Notes under the pieces: generated by a model | Told to the model about the DNA's origin: nothing | Seen by the model: the letters and a program-made list of their open reading frames with translations, nothing else | Database searches by the model: none | Translations under genes and position numbers: made by a program | Part shown: piece after piece, positions 1 through 11,429 of the stretch | Layout of the letters: every line of letters begins with the position of its first letter | How positions within the stretch are numbered: position 1 is the stretch's first letter | Source of the DNA: Staphylococcus ratti | GTDB taxonomy: Bacteria; Bacillota; Bacilli; Staphylococcales; Staphylococcaceae | NCBI RefSeq assembly: GCF_020883535.1 | Contig: NZ_CP086654.1 | Coordinates: 1,612,001 to 1,676,000, forward strand | Direction of reading: 5' to 3' | Length of the DNA stretch: 64,000 nt

Positions 1-279
1 TTTTTTTATTTCTTTGTTACGCTCCTCAGTATTTTTCAACATTTTTTTGATGTTATCTTGTACTGAATGAATATCTTTATTTTCGATTTTTTTAGCGATG
101 CGCTCTTTTTCTTTTTCAAGCTTTCCTAGTTTCTCATTTATCTCTGTAATCGGTTGCTCTGCTTTCTGAATTTTTTCTAAACCATCATTATAATTTTGAA
201 TGTGTTCTTTATCGTTGTTACATCCAACTAACAAGATACTCGTGGCTACAATAACACCTATTGACTTTTTGAATTTCAT
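1..279 (-). CDS. YkyA-like lipoprotein, 3' end outside window
   Basis: The first 93 residues of a secreted lipoprotein are visible; the rest lies beyond the window start. The N-terminus has a basic MKFKK stretch, a hydrophobic core and a lipobox LVGC with Cys20 as the predicted lipidation site. It is followed by a highly charged Lys/Glu-rich region likely to form a coiled coil. The start is set by a GAAGGAGG ribosome site just upstream. Its place next to def, divergent from it, matches the YkyA family (cell-wall-binding lipoproteins) of Firmicutes. The family call rests on context and composition. The role is unknown. Confidence 0.7.
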   Translation of the reverse strand, partial: MKFKKSIGVIVATSILLVGCNNDKEHIQNYNDGLEKIQKAEQPITEINEKLGKLEKEKERIAKKIENKDIHSVQDNIKKMLKNTEERNKEIKK

Positions 280-403
280 TTTTGAGTATACCTCCTTCTT
301 TTCATTGGTAATATTAATGAAAACAATTGTATAAATCAAACAATATTATTATGACTCTGAGCCGCTTATCTGATATATTAAATAGATAAGGAAGGTGTCA
401 AAT

Positions 404-955
404 ATGCTAACTATGAAAGATATCATTCGCGATGGACATCCAACACTCCGTCAACGAGCAGAAGAAGTAAAATTCCCTTTATCTGCCGAAGAAAAAGAAA
501 CCTTTTTAGCTATGCAAACATTTTTATATCATAGTCAAGATCCCGAAATGTCGGAAAAATATAAATTACGTAGTGGCGTAGGTTTAGCTGCACCGCAAAT
601 CAACGTACCAAAACGTGCATTTGCCATTTATCTTCCTGATGATGGTCATGGCAAATCTTATGACATGATAGTGATTAATCCTAAGATCATCAGTCACAGT
701 GTTCAAGAAGGTTATTTACCGACTGGCGAAGGTTGCTTAAGTGTGGATGAAAATATCCCAGGATATGTTCATCGTCATTATAGAATTAAAGTTAAAGCTT
801 ACGATTTGGAAGGCAAAGAATTTACCTTACGTTTAAAAGGTTATGCTGCTATTGTTTTCCAACACGAGCTCGATCATTTAAACGGTGTGATGTTCTATGA
901 TCACATCGATGGTAAAAATCCACTTCAACCTCATGAAAATGCAATTGAAGTTTAA
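404..955 (+). CDS. def: Peptide deformylase
   Basis: Removes the formyl group from the N-terminal formyl-methionine of new proteins; a cytosolic metalloenzyme. All three deformylase motifs are present: [13 protein letters not shown] and QHELDH, the last two supplying the Cys and two His metal ligands. At 183 residues it has the length of the S. aureus enzyme. I chose ATG 404 (MLTMKD) over GTG 395 because the AGGAAGG ribosome site (388-395) is correctly spaced for 404 and would overlap the GTG. It ends at a bidirectional hairpin and is convergent with the next gene. Confidence 0.95.
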   Translation: MLTMKDIIRDGHPTLRQRAEEVKFPLSAEEKETFLAMQTFLYHSQDPEMSEKYKLRSGVGLAAPQINVPKRAFAIYLPDDGHGKSYDMIVINPKIISHSVQEGYLPTGEGCLSVDENIPGYVHRHYRIKVKAYDLEGKEFTLRLKGYAAIVFQHELDHLNGVMFYDHIDGKNPLQPHENAIEV

Positions 956-957
956 TT

Positions 958-1010
958 AAAACCACCTAGAAAGGCGATCTAATCGCACTTTTTTAGGTGG
1001 TTTCTCTTTT
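958..1010. terminator. Bidirectional terminator between def and the 89-aa gene
   Basis: Arms AAACCACCTA (958-968 region) and TAGGTGGTTT (994-1003) pair almost perfectly around a smaller GCGAT/ATCGC hairpin, and T-rich tracts follow. It sits between convergent genes and overlaps the stop of the minus-strand one. Confidence 0.8.
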
Positions 1011-1278
1011 ATATAAATTCATCTCGTCGTTCTGAATAAGGTATATTCAAGGACGCTAGTTCAGTTTTTACTTTTTCGAATGTCTCGACATCTAAAAACT
1101 CTGGGTCATGATCATGCCTAACGTAATGATGATTTTTCTCTTTAGGGCTCGGTTCATTATATTCAAAAAACATCGTCACTTCATTTTCCCTTATTTCAAA
1201 GTTAATGCCATCAAGCGCCTTATCTTCCCGCTGACTTTCCCTTTTTACTTCTTCAATAATACGTTTACTACTTTTCAT
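1009..1278 (-). CDS. Conserved hypothetical protein, 89 aa
   Basis: A small, soluble, highly charged protein with no signal peptide or membrane segment. The sequence is rich in Glu, Lys, Arg and His, including a central HHYVRHDHD stretch that could bind metal, although I see no known metal-site motif. ATG 1278 (MKSSKR) is taken as the start. GTG 1287 is an alternative; GGTGAGG lies between the two and does not settle the choice. It is convergent with def and I do not recognise the family. The gene looks real from its codon pattern and the shared terminator. Confidence 0.65.
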   Translation of the reverse strand: MKSSKRIIEEVKRESQREDKALDGINFEIRENEVTMFFEYNEPSPKEKNHHYVRHDHDPEFLDVETFEKVKTELASLNIPYSERRDEFI

Positions 1279-1287
1279 CGTCCTCAC

Positions 1288-1597
1288 CTATTTCCATTAA
1301 AATACGCTTACATATTGATTCATTATCTCGATACGGATAGTTTATCACAAACTGCTTTATTTATCTGAAGACATAAGGTAAAATAAATAACAACTAGGTA
1401 AAGGTACAATCCTAACTTGTGCCTACTGAACGGATTTAAAATGATACATATGCACAGAGTTAAGTCGACGTATGGATTGAATGAAGTCTATCTTAAAGAT
1501 TTTACTTATTCAGTTCATGTTTTTTATTTTTTACTTAAAACACTTAGACTCATGCATCATTAATATATTTTTTGTAAACTCTAGGAGGAAATTATAA
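1288..1597. other. Intergenic region upstream of rpoY-rnjA
   Basis: No convincing gene is visible in these 310 bases. A 7-bp hairpin, GGTACAA (1403-1409) with TTGTGCC (1417-1423), lies in the middle but has no following T-run, so it is not a terminator. The rpoY ribosome site is AGGAGG about 10 bases before its ATG. A promoter for rpoY-rnjA should lie here, but I found no well-spaced -35/-10 pair. Confidence 0.4.
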
Positions 1598-3495
<1,898 letters not shown>

Positions 3496-3498
3496 CCC

Positions 3499-3537
3499 AA
3501 AAAATCCGTTGCGATTAATGTCGCAACGGATTTTTTT
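3499..3537 (+). terminator. rnjA terminator
   Basis: Perfect 14-bp stem AAAATCCGTTGCGA/TCGCAACGGATTTT (3501-3534) with a six-base loop, followed by a T-run. On the minus strand it could also end ktrC transcription. Confidence 0.92.
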
Positions 3538-3567
3538 GAACCATTTACCTATTTCTAAACACCTTTT

Positions 3568-4227
3568 TTAGTGCGCCATTTTCTTTTCGTAGCGCGTAAG
3601 ATCATTATCATGACCAATCATAATTAAAATATCGTCAAACTCAAGCACCATGTCTGGATCCGGTGCAACAATAATTTCTTTTCCGCGTTTAATAGCAATA
3701 ATGTTAATACCATAATTGGCACGAATATCTAATTCTACTAAACTTCGTCCTGCCAATTTTTCCATTACTCTCATTTCAATGATAGAATGTTCATCTGAAA
3801 GCTCGAGATAATCCAACACGGTACCACTTGCCACATTATGCGCAATTCGACGCCCCATATCACGCTCTGGATGCACAACTGTATCCGCTCCAATTTTATT
3901 TAAAATTTTTGCATGATAATCATTTTGCGCTTTGGCTGTTACTTTTTTTACACCTAACTCTTTTAAAATAAGGGTTGTCAATGTACTCGCTTGAATATTT
4001 TCTCCGATTGCCACAATCACATGATCAAAATTACGAATACCTAAACTTTTCATCACTGCTTCATCTGTTGTATCTGCTACCACGGCATGTGTGGCAATAT
4101 CACTGTATTCATTCACACGATTTTCATCGCTATCTATTGCCATTACATCCATATCTAACGCATTGAGTTCGCGTACGATACTCCCACCAAAACGTCCTAA
4201 TCCAATTACAACGTATTCTTTATCCAT
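3568..4227 (-). CDS. ktrC: Potassium uptake regulatory subunit KtrC (RCK domain protein)
   Basis: Cytosolic gating ring subunit of a Ktr potassium channel, working with a membrane KtrB or KtrD encoded elsewhere. The N-terminal RCK/TrkA-N Rossmann domain carries the nucleotide-binding GLGRFGG motif (residues 9-15). The C-terminal TrkA-C domain (about 135-219) is the region that binds c-di-AMP in the S. aureus homologue. At 219 residues the length is normal. A CGGAGG ribosome site precedes the ATG. The gene is also called ktrA in some S. aureus work. It lies 165 bases downstream of cydB on the same strand. Confidence 0.87.
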   Translation of the reverse strand: MDKEYVVIGLGRFGGSIVRELNALDMDVMAIDSDENRVNEYSDIATHAVVADTTDEAVMKSLGIRNFDHVIVAIGENIQASTLTTLILKELGVKKVTAKAQNDYHAKILNKIGADTVVHPERDMGRRIAHNVASGTVLDYLELSDEHSIIEMRVMEKLAGRSLVELDIRANYGINIIAIKRGKEIIVAPDPDMVLEFDDILIMIGHDNDLTRYEKKMAH

Positions 4228-4392
4228 ATGTTACCTCCGAAATTAGAAAAGGCTAGATATCTAATGCTTTCTGTGCTATCAACACGTTGCATCATTTCAA
4301 TCGTCTTAGTCCTTTTAATAATATTAGCATTGAATTCCAATTTAGAAAGTAGTGCTTGTTCTATCTCTCTATATTTGCTTAATTCAATACCC

Positions 4393-5412
4393 CTATTTTC
4401 TACCTCTAACATACGCTTTGTCAAATACAAACAGTTTAAGTAATAACGCAAGTGAAGGTAATAGCAACACTAATCCTAAAACAAATACAATAATCAGCCC
4501 AACAGCCATATTATCGTTCGTCACAGCATGGTCAATACGAACATATGGATATAAGAGATACGGTAGTTTACTTAAACCATATCCGAAAAATGCCGTCCCC
4601 ATTTGAATCATTACAAATAAAAAAGCAATACCATGTGCTTTTTTTAAATAAGTGAGCATACCAGCAATTAAAAATGCAATAAAACTAATAATGAATAGCC
4701 AGCCGTATTCAAATACAGCTGAATCAAAATGCGTTTTGTTTTGCACACGTAGCGATAAAAATACAAATAACGAAACCATAATCATCGGTGCGCCCCACAT
4801 TAAAAACCATTTTCGAACTAAAACATACGCCTTCCAATCTTTCGCTCTAGCTGCATAAAATGTTAAAAAGCCCGATGAAATATACAATACTGAAACAATC
4901 GATAATAATACAACAGCCCAACCGAAGGGACTTAGCAACAACGCCACCCAATTCAAATCAACATGATCATTGGAAGTTCGAATTAAATAGCCACCTTCTG
5001 AAATTGTTAATGCAGTGGAAAGCGCAGCTGGAATTAACAATCCAGATACCGCATAAATCATTAACCATGACAATTTAGAATCCTGACCATAATTTTCAAA
5101 AGCATAAAATGCGCCACGTGCTGCTAATAATATTAATGCAATCGAACCTGGGATTAATAATGCTGTGCCGAAATAATAAGCTGTGTCTGGGAAAAATCCA
5201 ACAATACCCACAAAGAAAAAGACAAAAAAGACATTTGTGACTTCCCACACAGGGTTTAAGTAACGTTGAATTAAACCATTTACTTTTTTGGATTCCCCAA
5301 AGAGTTTGGCATGCAATGAAAAGAAGCCGGCACCAAAATCGATGGATGCCACAATAATATAACCAAAGAGGAATAGCCATAATACCGTAATACCTATCAT
5401 TTCATAACTCAT
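4393..5412 (-). CDS. cydB: Cytochrome bd-type quinol oxidase subunit II
   Basis: Integral membrane partner of CydA in the cytochrome bd terminal oxidase, which reduces oxygen with menaquinol at low oxygen tension. The 339 residues contain about eight hydrophobic helices, beginning with the typical WLFLFGYIIVASIDFGAG segment. Its start overlaps the cydA stop by four bases (ATGA), showing a two-gene operon. The length and order are as in other staphylococci. Confidence 0.93.
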   Translation of the reverse strand: MSYEMIGITVLWLFLFGYIIVASIDFGAGFFSLHAKLFGESKKVNGLIQRYLNPVWEVTNVFFVFFFVGIVGFFPDTAYYFGTALLIPGSIALILLAARGAFYAFENYGQDSKLSWLMIYAVSGLLIPAALSTALTISEGGYLIRTSNDHVDLNWVALLLSPFGWAVVLLSIVSVLYISSGFLTFYAARAKDWKAYVLVRKWFLMWGAPMIMVSLFVFLSLRVQNKTHFDSAVFEYGWLFIISFIAFLIAGMLTYLKKAHGIAFLFVMIQMGTAFFGYGLSKLPYLLYPYVRIDHAVTNDNMAVGLIIVFVLGLVLLLPSLALLLKLFVFDKAYVRGRK

Positions 5413-6761
5413 AATGCTCCCCCTCTTCTCTCTGATTCAATTTTCTCAATATCTTTAGAGACAGGTTGATTTTTAAACATTCTTATTAAAACAAAACTTG
5501 CTGAGAATAAAAGTACAAAATACAATAAAGCGAATAAAAGCGTCACAAACTGTAAACCGCCAGCTGTTGTTGCAGCATCTTGAACTTTTAATATGCCTCT
5601 AACCATCCAAGGTTGGCGCCCTAATTCTGTTAAGAACCATCCAAACTCAATAGCTAACATACTTGCCGGTCCTGTAAATAAAATTGCATATAAAAATGCT
5701 TTATGATTAGGATTCCATTTTTTAATCCACAATGCGAGTACATAAAGTCCGGATACTACAAAACAAAAAATATCAAATGTCACCATTAAATCAAAAAAGT
5801 AATGTACGATAAGCGGTGGTAATTCCTCTTTAGGAAATTCATTAAGCCCTTTCACTTTAGTATCAAAGCTTGAGTCAGATAAGAAACTCAACGCACCTGG
5901 AATGTGAAGCGCACCTTTTACTTCTTGAGTGGATTCATCTATGACACCAAAAAGTACCAAATCTGCATTAGATTCTGTGTTAAAGTGCCACTCATAGGCT
6001 GCTAATTTTTCTGGTTGATGCTGATGTAAAAACTTCGCAGATAAGTCCCCTGCTAACATAGAAAGCATAGAAAAAATCAAACCTGCAATCATCGTTAATT
6101 TAAGCGCCTTTTGATGATAAACTTTATCTTCTTTTACTTTATTTTTTAGTAATTTAAATGCTGCGATAGTCGCTAAAATAAAAGCCATCGTCATTAATGC
6201 CGTTGTAATCACATGAAAAGAACGTACAAAAAACGATGCATTAAACATGGCTGCTAACGGATCAACATTCACCATTCTGCCACCAGAAATTTCCATTCCT
6301 GCAGGTGTGTTCATAAATGAGTTTACTGAAGTAATAAAAAATGCTGAAAAACTTCCGCCAATGATGACAGGAATACTTAATAAGAAATGCGTCCATTGAT
6401 TTTTGAATCGATTCCAAGTATAAAGATAAATACTGAGAAATATTGCTTCAAAGAAAAAAGCAAAAGTTTCCATAAACAATGGCAAAGCAATAACATGTCC
6501 GCCAATACGCATAAATGTCGGCCAAAGCAATGAAAGTTGTAATCCTATAATTGTACCCGTAACCACGCCGACAGCCACGGTAATGGTATATCCTTTAGCC
6601 CATCTTTTAGCGAGTGCCAAATAGCGTGAGCTTTTCTTTTTAATAGCTAAAAATTCTGCCAATGCAAAAAACACAGGCATACCAACGCCAATCGTTGCAA
6701 ATATAATATGGACAGCAAGCGTCATTCCTGTTAAAAAACGACTGATTTCCACTGCATCCAT
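5409..6761 (-). CDS. cydA: Cytochrome bd-type quinol oxidase subunit I
   Basis: The haem-bearing subunit of cytochrome bd oxidase. His18 in the first helix fits the conserved haem ligand, and the family motif GRQPW occurs in TELGRQPWMVRG. The loop before it is short, as in the short Q-loop Bacillus-type enzymes, giving 450 residues. It starts the cydAB operon and is divergent from the glutaredoxin-like gene. The intergenic region has no perfect Rex palindrome that I can see, so redox control is not demonstrated here. Confidence 0.94.
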   Translation of the reverse strand: MDAVEISRFLTGMTLAVHIIFATIGVGMPVFFALAEFLAIKKKSSRYLALAKRWAKGYTITVAVGVVTGTIIGLQLSLLWPTFMRIGGHVIALPLFMETFAFFFEAIFLSIYLYTWNRFKNQWTHFLLSIPVIIGGSFSAFFITSVNSFMNTPAGMEISGGRMVNVDPLAAMFNASFFVRSFHVITTALMTMAFILATIAAFKLLKNKVKEDKVYHQKALKLTMIAGLIFSMLSMLAGDLSAKFLHQHQPEKLAAYEWHFNTESNADLVLFGVIDESTQEVKGALHIPGALSFLSDSSFDTKVKGLNEFPKEELPPLIVHYFFDLMVTFDIFCFVVSGLYVLALWIKKWNPNHKAFLYAILFTGPASMLAIEFGWFLTELGRQPWMVRGILKVQDAATTAGGLQFVTLLFALLYFVLLFSASFVLIRMFKNQPVSKDIEKIESERRGGAL

Positions 6762-6934
6762 TGAATCACTCCCTCAATCTTTTCCAAAGTAATTTCCATT
6801 ATACTGAGCCCACTTGAGAAACAGAATGACTATGCTTAATATAAGATTGACAATTTATTGACAAGACGCAAAGTTGCCATAATTTTTAATTTGACATTTT
6901 GTTTAATTCATTAAAATCATAATTTGAAAATACT

Positions 6935-6963
6935 TTGACAACGTTCCATTGCTAAGATAATTT
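6935..6963 (+). promoter_or_regulatory. Candidate promoter of the glutaredoxin-like gene
   Basis: A consensus -35 TTGACA (6935-6940) is followed after 17 bases by TAATTT, or after 15 by GATAAT. This places a start point about 25-30 bases before the ATG at 6999. Confidence 0.5.
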
Positions 6964-6998
6964 AGTATTAGAAGTTTGAATTGAAAGAAGGTCTTTAC

Positions 6999-7244
6999 AT
7001 GTCTCGTATTATCATATATACACAAAATGATTGTCCACCTTGTGCGTTTATTAAAAATTATTTAAGCGACCAACAAGTGGACTTTGAAGAAAGAAATATT
7101 CAAAACGCTGCTTTTCGACAACAAATGATTGAACATGATGCGTTCGCAACCCCATTTCTTCTCATTGATGATGAACCGATGTATCAAATTGATTTAGATC
7201 AAATTAATCAAAAATTAGGGCTCTCCACTCACAAAAATGATTAG
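6999..7244 (+). CDS. Glutaredoxin-like (NrdH-type) thiol protein
   Basis: An 81-residue thioredoxin-fold protein with redox motif CPPC at Cys12-Cys15 and the cis-proline in ATP (Thr51-Pro52). NrdH-type proteins reduce disulfides in partners such as ribonucleotide reductase; the partner here cannot be seen. I chose ATG 6999 because GAAAGAAGG (6983-6991) is the correctly placed ribosome site; the in-frame TTG at 6981 overlaps it. It is monocistronic, with its own promoter candidate and a strong terminator. Confidence 0.85.
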   Translation: MSRIIIYTQNDCPPCAFIKNYLSDQQVDFEERNIQNAAFRQQMIEHDAFATPFLLIDDEPMYQIDLDQINQKLGLSTHKND

Positions 7245-7310
7245 ATTCGAAAAGCCTTTTGTTACTACAAAATGAAAAGCACAATACGGCTACTATTGCT
7301 GTTTAAAACA

Positions 7311-7360
7311 AAGCGGGCGAGTGCCATAGGAAAATTACTATGGCACCTGCCCGCTTTTTA
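7311..7360. terminator. Terminator between glutaredoxin-like gene and ptsI
   Basis: GCGGGC (7313-7318) pairs with GCCCGC (7349-7354), with an inner TGCCATAG/CTATGGCA stem, then a T-run. A second hairpin, AGAGAT/ATCTCT (about 7379-7406), follows and may serve ptsI on the other strand. Confidence 0.88.
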
Positions 7361-7443
7361 TAACCATAAAATAACGCTGAAGAGATCTATCAATATAGAA
7401 TCTCTTCATCGCTTATCTTAGTATATTTAGTTATGTTCTAAAA

Positions 7444-9165
7444 TTATGCTTTTGAAGTATATGCATGAACTAAGTCAACTACTTCATCAACTGTTGCGCA
7501 TTGAATTGCTTTGTCCGCAAGTTGTTGCATTTCAGTTTGACTTAAATGCTTAATTTGTCGACGTGCTTTTAAAACAGATGTTGCACTCATTGAGAATTCA
7601 TCTAAACCTAAACCTAGTAATAGTGGAATGGCCGTTTCATCTCCTGCCATTTCACCGCACATACCTGTCCATTTACCTTCTTTATGAGAAGCTTCGATAA
7701 CCTGTTTAATAAGTCGTAAAATAGCAGGGTTATAAGGTTGGTATAAGTAAGAGACGCGTTCAGACATACGATCTGCTGCCATCGTATATTGAATTAAATC
7801 GTTTGTCCCAATACTGAAGAAATCAACTTCTTTAGCAAACACATCTGCAAGCGCCGCAGTAGAAGGAATTTCAACCATAATACCAAGTTCGATGTCGTCA
7901 CTTACTTTTACGCCTTCACTTTCGAGATTCGCTTTTTCTTCAAGTAATAACGCTTTAGCATCCCGAAACTCTTGAACTGTTGCAACCATAGGGAACATAA
8001 TATTTAACTTCCCATATGTTGAGGCACGTAATAATGCACGCAACTGTGGACGGAAAATTTCTGTTTGATCTAAACATAAACGAATTGCACGATATCCTAA
8101 AAATGGATTCATTTCTTTAGGTAAGTTTAAATATGGTAATTCCTTGTCTCCACCGATATCTAAAGTACGGACAACGACACGTTTACCGTCCATTGATTCA
8201 AGTACTTTTTTATAGGCTTCAAACTGTTCATCTTCAGAAGGCATGTTATCGCGTCCCATGTATAAGAACTCGGTACGGTATAAACCAATACCTTCTGCAC
8301 CATTTTCTTTCACACCTTCTAAATCATTAGGTGTACCAATGTTTGCTGCGAGTTCAACATGTTTGCCATCCATCGTTTTAGTAGGTTCATCGCGTAATTG
8401 TTTTAATGCTTCACGATCAGCAAAAAATGTTTGACGTTTGTGTTGATAAGCTTTCACTTCATCTTCACTTGGATTGACAATGACGTCGCCTGTTAAACCA
8501 TCAACAATAATCATATCGCCCTGCTTAACATTTGTTGTAATAGATTTTGTACCTACTACCGCAGGGATTTCAAGTGAGCGACTCATAATCGCTGAATGTG
8601 ACGTACGACCGCCAATATTCGTAACAAACCCCTGCACATATTGTTTGTTCAATTGTGCTGTATCTGAAGGTGTTAAGTCATGTCCAACAATAACAACACT
8701 TTCATCAATGATACTTGGGTTCGGTAATTCTACCCCTAAAATGTGTGCTAACACGCGTTTTGAAACGTCACGAATGTCCGCTGCACGTTCTTTCATATAT
8801 TCATTATCCATTGATTCAAAAATAGTAATGAAATTTTGAGTCACTTCGGTTAATGCATGCGGTGCACTCGCTTTTTCATCACGAATTTTGCTTTCAATAG
8901 GTTGAATTAATTCTGGGTCATCTAAGACAAGTAAATGCGCATCAAAAATAGCCGCTTTATCAGGACCTAATTGTTCCTCAGCGTTATTTCTGATTTTCGT
9001 TAATTCAATTTTAGAATTTTTTAATGCTTCGTTAAATTTAAGCACTTCTGCTTCGCTATCGTTCGTCGTTGTTTCGCTGAAACTTAAATCTGGTTCGATG
9101 AGCATATAGGCTTTAGCAATTGCCACACCATCTGATGCCGCAATCCCTTTAATTATCTCAGACAT
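7444..9165 (-). CDS. ptsI: PTS enzyme I (phosphoenolpyruvate-protein phosphotransferase)
   Basis: Transfers phosphate from phosphoenolpyruvate to HPr, the first step of sugar uptake by the phosphotransferase system. The phosphorylated histidine is His190 in GGRTSHSAI. The PEP-binding barrel follows, with [10 protein letters not shown], and the catalytic cysteine is in [10 protein letters not shown] near the C-terminus. At 573 residues it is full length. Its ATG overlaps the ptsH stop by one base (TAATG), so the pair forms a ptsHI operon. Confidence 0.96.
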   Translation of the reverse strand: MSEIIKGIAASDGVAIAKAYMLIEPDLSFSETTTNDSEAEVLKFNEALKNSKIELTKIRNNAEEQLGPDKAAIFDAHLLVLDDPELIQPIESKIRDEKASAPHALTEVTQNFITIFESMDNEYMKERAADIRDVSKRVLAHILGVELPNPSIIDESVVIVGHDLTPSDTAQLNKQYVQGFVTNIGGRTSHSAIMSRSLEIPAVVGTKSITTNVKQGDMIIVDGLTGDVIVNPSEDEVKAYQHKRQTFFADREALKQLRDEPTKTMDGKHVELAANIGTPNDLEGVKENGAEGIGLYRTEFLYMGRDNMPSEDEQFEAYKKVLESMDGKRVVVRTLDIGGDKELPYLNLPKEMNPFLGYRAIRLCLDQTEIFRPQLRALLRASTYGKLNIMFPMVATVQEFRDAKALLLEEKANLESEGVKVSDDIELGIMVEIPSTAALADVFAKEVDFFSIGTNDLIQYTMAADRMSERVSYLYQPYNPAILRLIKQVIEASHKEGKWTGMCGEMAGDETAIPLLLGLGLDEFSMSATSVLKARRQIKHLSQTEMQQLADKAIQCATVDEVVDLVHAYTSKA

Positions 9166-9431
9166 TATTTTGTTAATCCTTCTTTTGATAAGACTTCAGA
9201 GATCGCTTGAATCGCATCTTTTTCGTCACTACCATCTGCATAAATCGTAATTTCAGCGTCTTTACCTACGCCTAAACTCATAACACCCATGATTGATTTT
9301 AAGTTAACTTTTTTAGCGTTGTATTCTAATTGAATATCTGAATCAAATTTTGAAGCAGTTTGAACTAACATTGTCGCTGGGCGCGCGTGAATTCCTGTCT
9401 CGTCAATAATTACATATGATTGTTGTTCCAT
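9165..9431 (-). CDS. ptsH: Phosphocarrier protein HPr
   Basis: Small cytosolic phosphocarrier of the PTS and, when phosphorylated on serine, the CcpA co-repressor of carbon catabolite control. Both key sites are present: His15 in GIHARPA and Ser46 in [10 protein letters not shown]. At 88 residues it has the family length. AAGGAGTAAG precedes the ATG. It is the first gene of ptsHI. Confidence 0.97.
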   Translation of the reverse strand: MEQQSYVIIDETGIHARPATMLVQTASKFDSDIQLEYNAKKVNLKSIMGVMSLGVGKDAEITIYADGSDEKDAIQAISEVLSKEGLTK

Positions 9432-9509
9432 CTTTTATCTTACTCCTTCTATTCCCAAATTCATTAGCATAAATTTATTAGTAAATTAGCTACTTAGCAT
9501 AACATTACC

Positions 9510-9549
9510 AAAAAGTGCCTTTATTTTCAATTCGAAAACAGTTGGCACT
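9510..9549 (-). terminator. Terminator downstream of the 178-aa gene
   Basis: On the minus strand AGTGCC (9549-9544) pairs with GGCACT (9519-9514), with an inner GAAAA/TTTTC stem, and is followed by a T-run. It separates the upstream gene from ptsHI. Confidence 0.7.
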
Positions 9550-9588
9550 ATCCGTTTTCTATGTTATTTTCAACAATTTTTCGTCAGT

Positions 9589-10125
9589 TTACATCAATGT
9601 CTTTACAACATTTTCACATTTTTGAATATGCTCTTTACCGACTTTCATCATAAAATAATAACTAATCGATGCTGAGACAGCTTGACCTACAAGCGGGAAC
9701 CAGCGTGTTTGTTTGGCTGCCGTACGTTTTGCGACATCTCTCACTACAATTCTTAAAAGACCTTTAGACACCTTTTTACCGATAAGTTGGCTCCCTTGAA
9801 TACCTGCTGCGATTTTAATGCGATCTTTCATATCGTCAGTCATTTTATTTACTTGTTTATGGTCCAAACCATAAATTTTATTAACATCTTCAATAATGTC
9901 ACGCATCAATTTCATGTCTACACCAAAATCAAATCCTGGTATTGGAACAATCGTTGCACCTGATGAAAGTAATGCTTTTTTCTTAATTACAGATTCCGCG
10001 TGTTGACGTCTTTTTTGAAGCTCTTCTTCTGATTTTGGTAAAGCGTCTTTCACTGCAATATCTTCAATGTGTAAAACTTTATTACCTACTTTTTGAGTGA
10101 TTTTATCTTTAAATCCCATAATCAT
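9589..10125 (-). CDS. Conserved protein resembling DUF697/EcsC-type proteins
   Basis: A 178-residue protein of unknown function. Two hydrophobic patches, around IVPIPGFDFGVDMKLM and WFPLVGQAVSASISYYFM, and the following VNKIYGLD resemble the pattern of DUF697/EcsC-type membrane-associated proteins, but the match is by eye. The N-terminal third is Lys/Glu-rich. I chose ATG 10125 because AAAGGTGG ends five bases upstream; GTG 10134 lies too close to that site. It stands alone between its own terminator and the methyltransferase gene, as in S. aureus gene order. Confidence 0.65.
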   Translation of the reverse strand: MIMGFKDKITQKVGNKVLHIEDIAVKDALPKSEEELQKRRQHAESVIKKKALLSSGATIVPIPGFDFGVDMKLMRDIIEDVNKIYGLDHKQVNKMTDDMKDRIKIAAGIQGSQLIGKKVSKGLLRIVVRDVAKRTAAKQTRWFPLVGQAVSASISYYFMMKVGKEHIQKCENVVKTLM

Positions 10126-10177
10126 AATGGCCACCTTTCATCAATGTATTAACTTTATATACCCATAATTATATAAA

Positions 10178-11350
10178 CTAATGCTCAATCGTAACGAACA
10201 CCACTTTTAAATATTTAGAAGGTTTATAGTGTGAAGTTGTTTTAAAATCTTTTGGTAGCCCCATTACTTCGTCTATTTGATAAGTGACACCTTCGTTTGC
10301 TAACGTGGATTTGATTGTATTTTTAAACGCATTAAGCGTATACATACTGTGATTTGTACTTAAGATTAACGTTCCACCCGGGTTTAAAATACGGAGTGCC
10401 TGTTGAATTAATTGATGGTAGTCTTTTGTAACTGAGAACGTTTTCTTTTTATTACGTGCAAAACTCGGTGGATCAATCACGATCGTATCATACCTATAAC
10501 CATGACGCATTGCATATTTATAAAAATCAAATGTATCCATTACATAAATCGATTGCGTCGTCGGATCAATACCATTAATACCAAAATTTTCTTCTGTCAA
10601 TTGTCGAGAGCGGTTTGCTAAATCTACACTTGTTGTTTTAGCCCCCTTCGTCGCTGCTATCGTTGAAAAAGCACCTGTATAACTAAATAAATTAAGCACT
10701 GTACGGTTCTCACTATAATAATCTCTTAATTTTTTGCGCACTTCTTTTTGATCTAAAAAAATACCTGTCATTGGTCCATCATCCAAATGCACGTTGTAAA
10801 AGGTAAAATTTTCTTCAATGACAATAGGAAATTGAGGCTGTTCACCAAGCACCCAGCCACTTTGAATCGCATTGTGTTTGAATCGCGTTTTTTCATAAAT
10901 CGATTTAAAAGGAAATACAGCTTGCATCGCTTCTATAATATACTTTCTAAATTGATATATTCCTTCTGAATACCATTGAATCAATAAATGACCATCATAA
11001 TGATCTATCGTCAAACCGCCTAATCCATCACCTTCACCATTAAACAATCGAAAAGCATTTGTCCCGTCCGCTTGATAATAGTAATTTCGCGTTTCACGTG
11101 CTGTTTCAAAAAGCGCTTTAAAATAATGTGTATCTATCTTTTCATTTGCATTGTAAGAAAGCACCCAACCTAACCCTTTATGTTGACGCCCTACATAACA
11201 TGTCGCGATATAAATATTTGTAGAAGACTTTATTTGAAATAAGTCCCCCTCTTCTAAGCGATCACTTTTAAAAATATCTTCTTCTTCAATCAAAGGATAT
11301 TGATTAAAATATTTTCCTTCTTTTCCTTTATTTAAAATTGCTATTTTCAT
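10178..11350 (-). CDS. Class I SAM-dependent rRNA methyltransferase with PUA domain (RlmI-like)
   Basis: Predicted 23S rRNA cytosine-C5 methyltransferase of the RlmI/YccW type. The N-terminal PUA-like RNA-binding region spans about residues 1-80. A SAM-binding Rossmann fold follows, with NLFSYTGAFS as the glycine-containing motif I and DPPSFAR as the catalytic motif IV. At 390 residues it is of family size. The exact target base cannot be read from sequence. It is minus strand and separated from the upstream AuxA-like gene by the tandem repeat array. Confidence 0.85.
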   Translation of the reverse strand: MKIAILNKGKEGKYFNQYPLIEEEDIFKSDRLEEGDLFQIKSSTNIYIATCYVGRQHKGLGWVLSYNANEKIDTHYFKALFETARETRNYYYQADGTNAFRLFNGEGDGLGGLTIDHYDGHLLIQWYSEGIYQFRKYIIEAMQAVFPFKSIYEKTRFKHNAIQSGWVLGEQPQFPIVIEENFTFYNVHLDDGPMTGIFLDQKEVRKKLRDYYSENRTVLNLFSYTGAFSTIAATKGAKTTSVDLANRSRQLTEENFGINGIDPTTQSIYVMDTFDFYKYAMRHGYRYDTIVIDPPSFARNKKKTFSVTKDYHQLIQQALRILNPGGTLILSTNHSMYTLNAFKNTIKSTLANEGVTYQIDEVMGLPKDFKTTSHYKPSKYLKVVFVTIEH

Positions 11351-11429
11351 TATTTCAGCCTTTCTTTTATCATTTCTTTTAGTTTAACATGAAAAAACAT
11401 CATCGTTATATACTTAACTTATATAGAAA

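Noticed and set aside
4206..4412. Open frame between cydB and ktrC on the minus strand (69 codons from ATG 4412)
   Set aside because: Both ends overlap real genes, there is no ribosome site at the ATG, and the free part is only 165 bases. The sequence looks somewhat protein-like, so comparison with relatives could revive it.
6762..6934. Rex operator for cydAB
   Set aside because: No TTGTGAAATTTTTCACAA-like palindrome was found; only TTGTCA repeats and a TATAAT-like box without a good -35.
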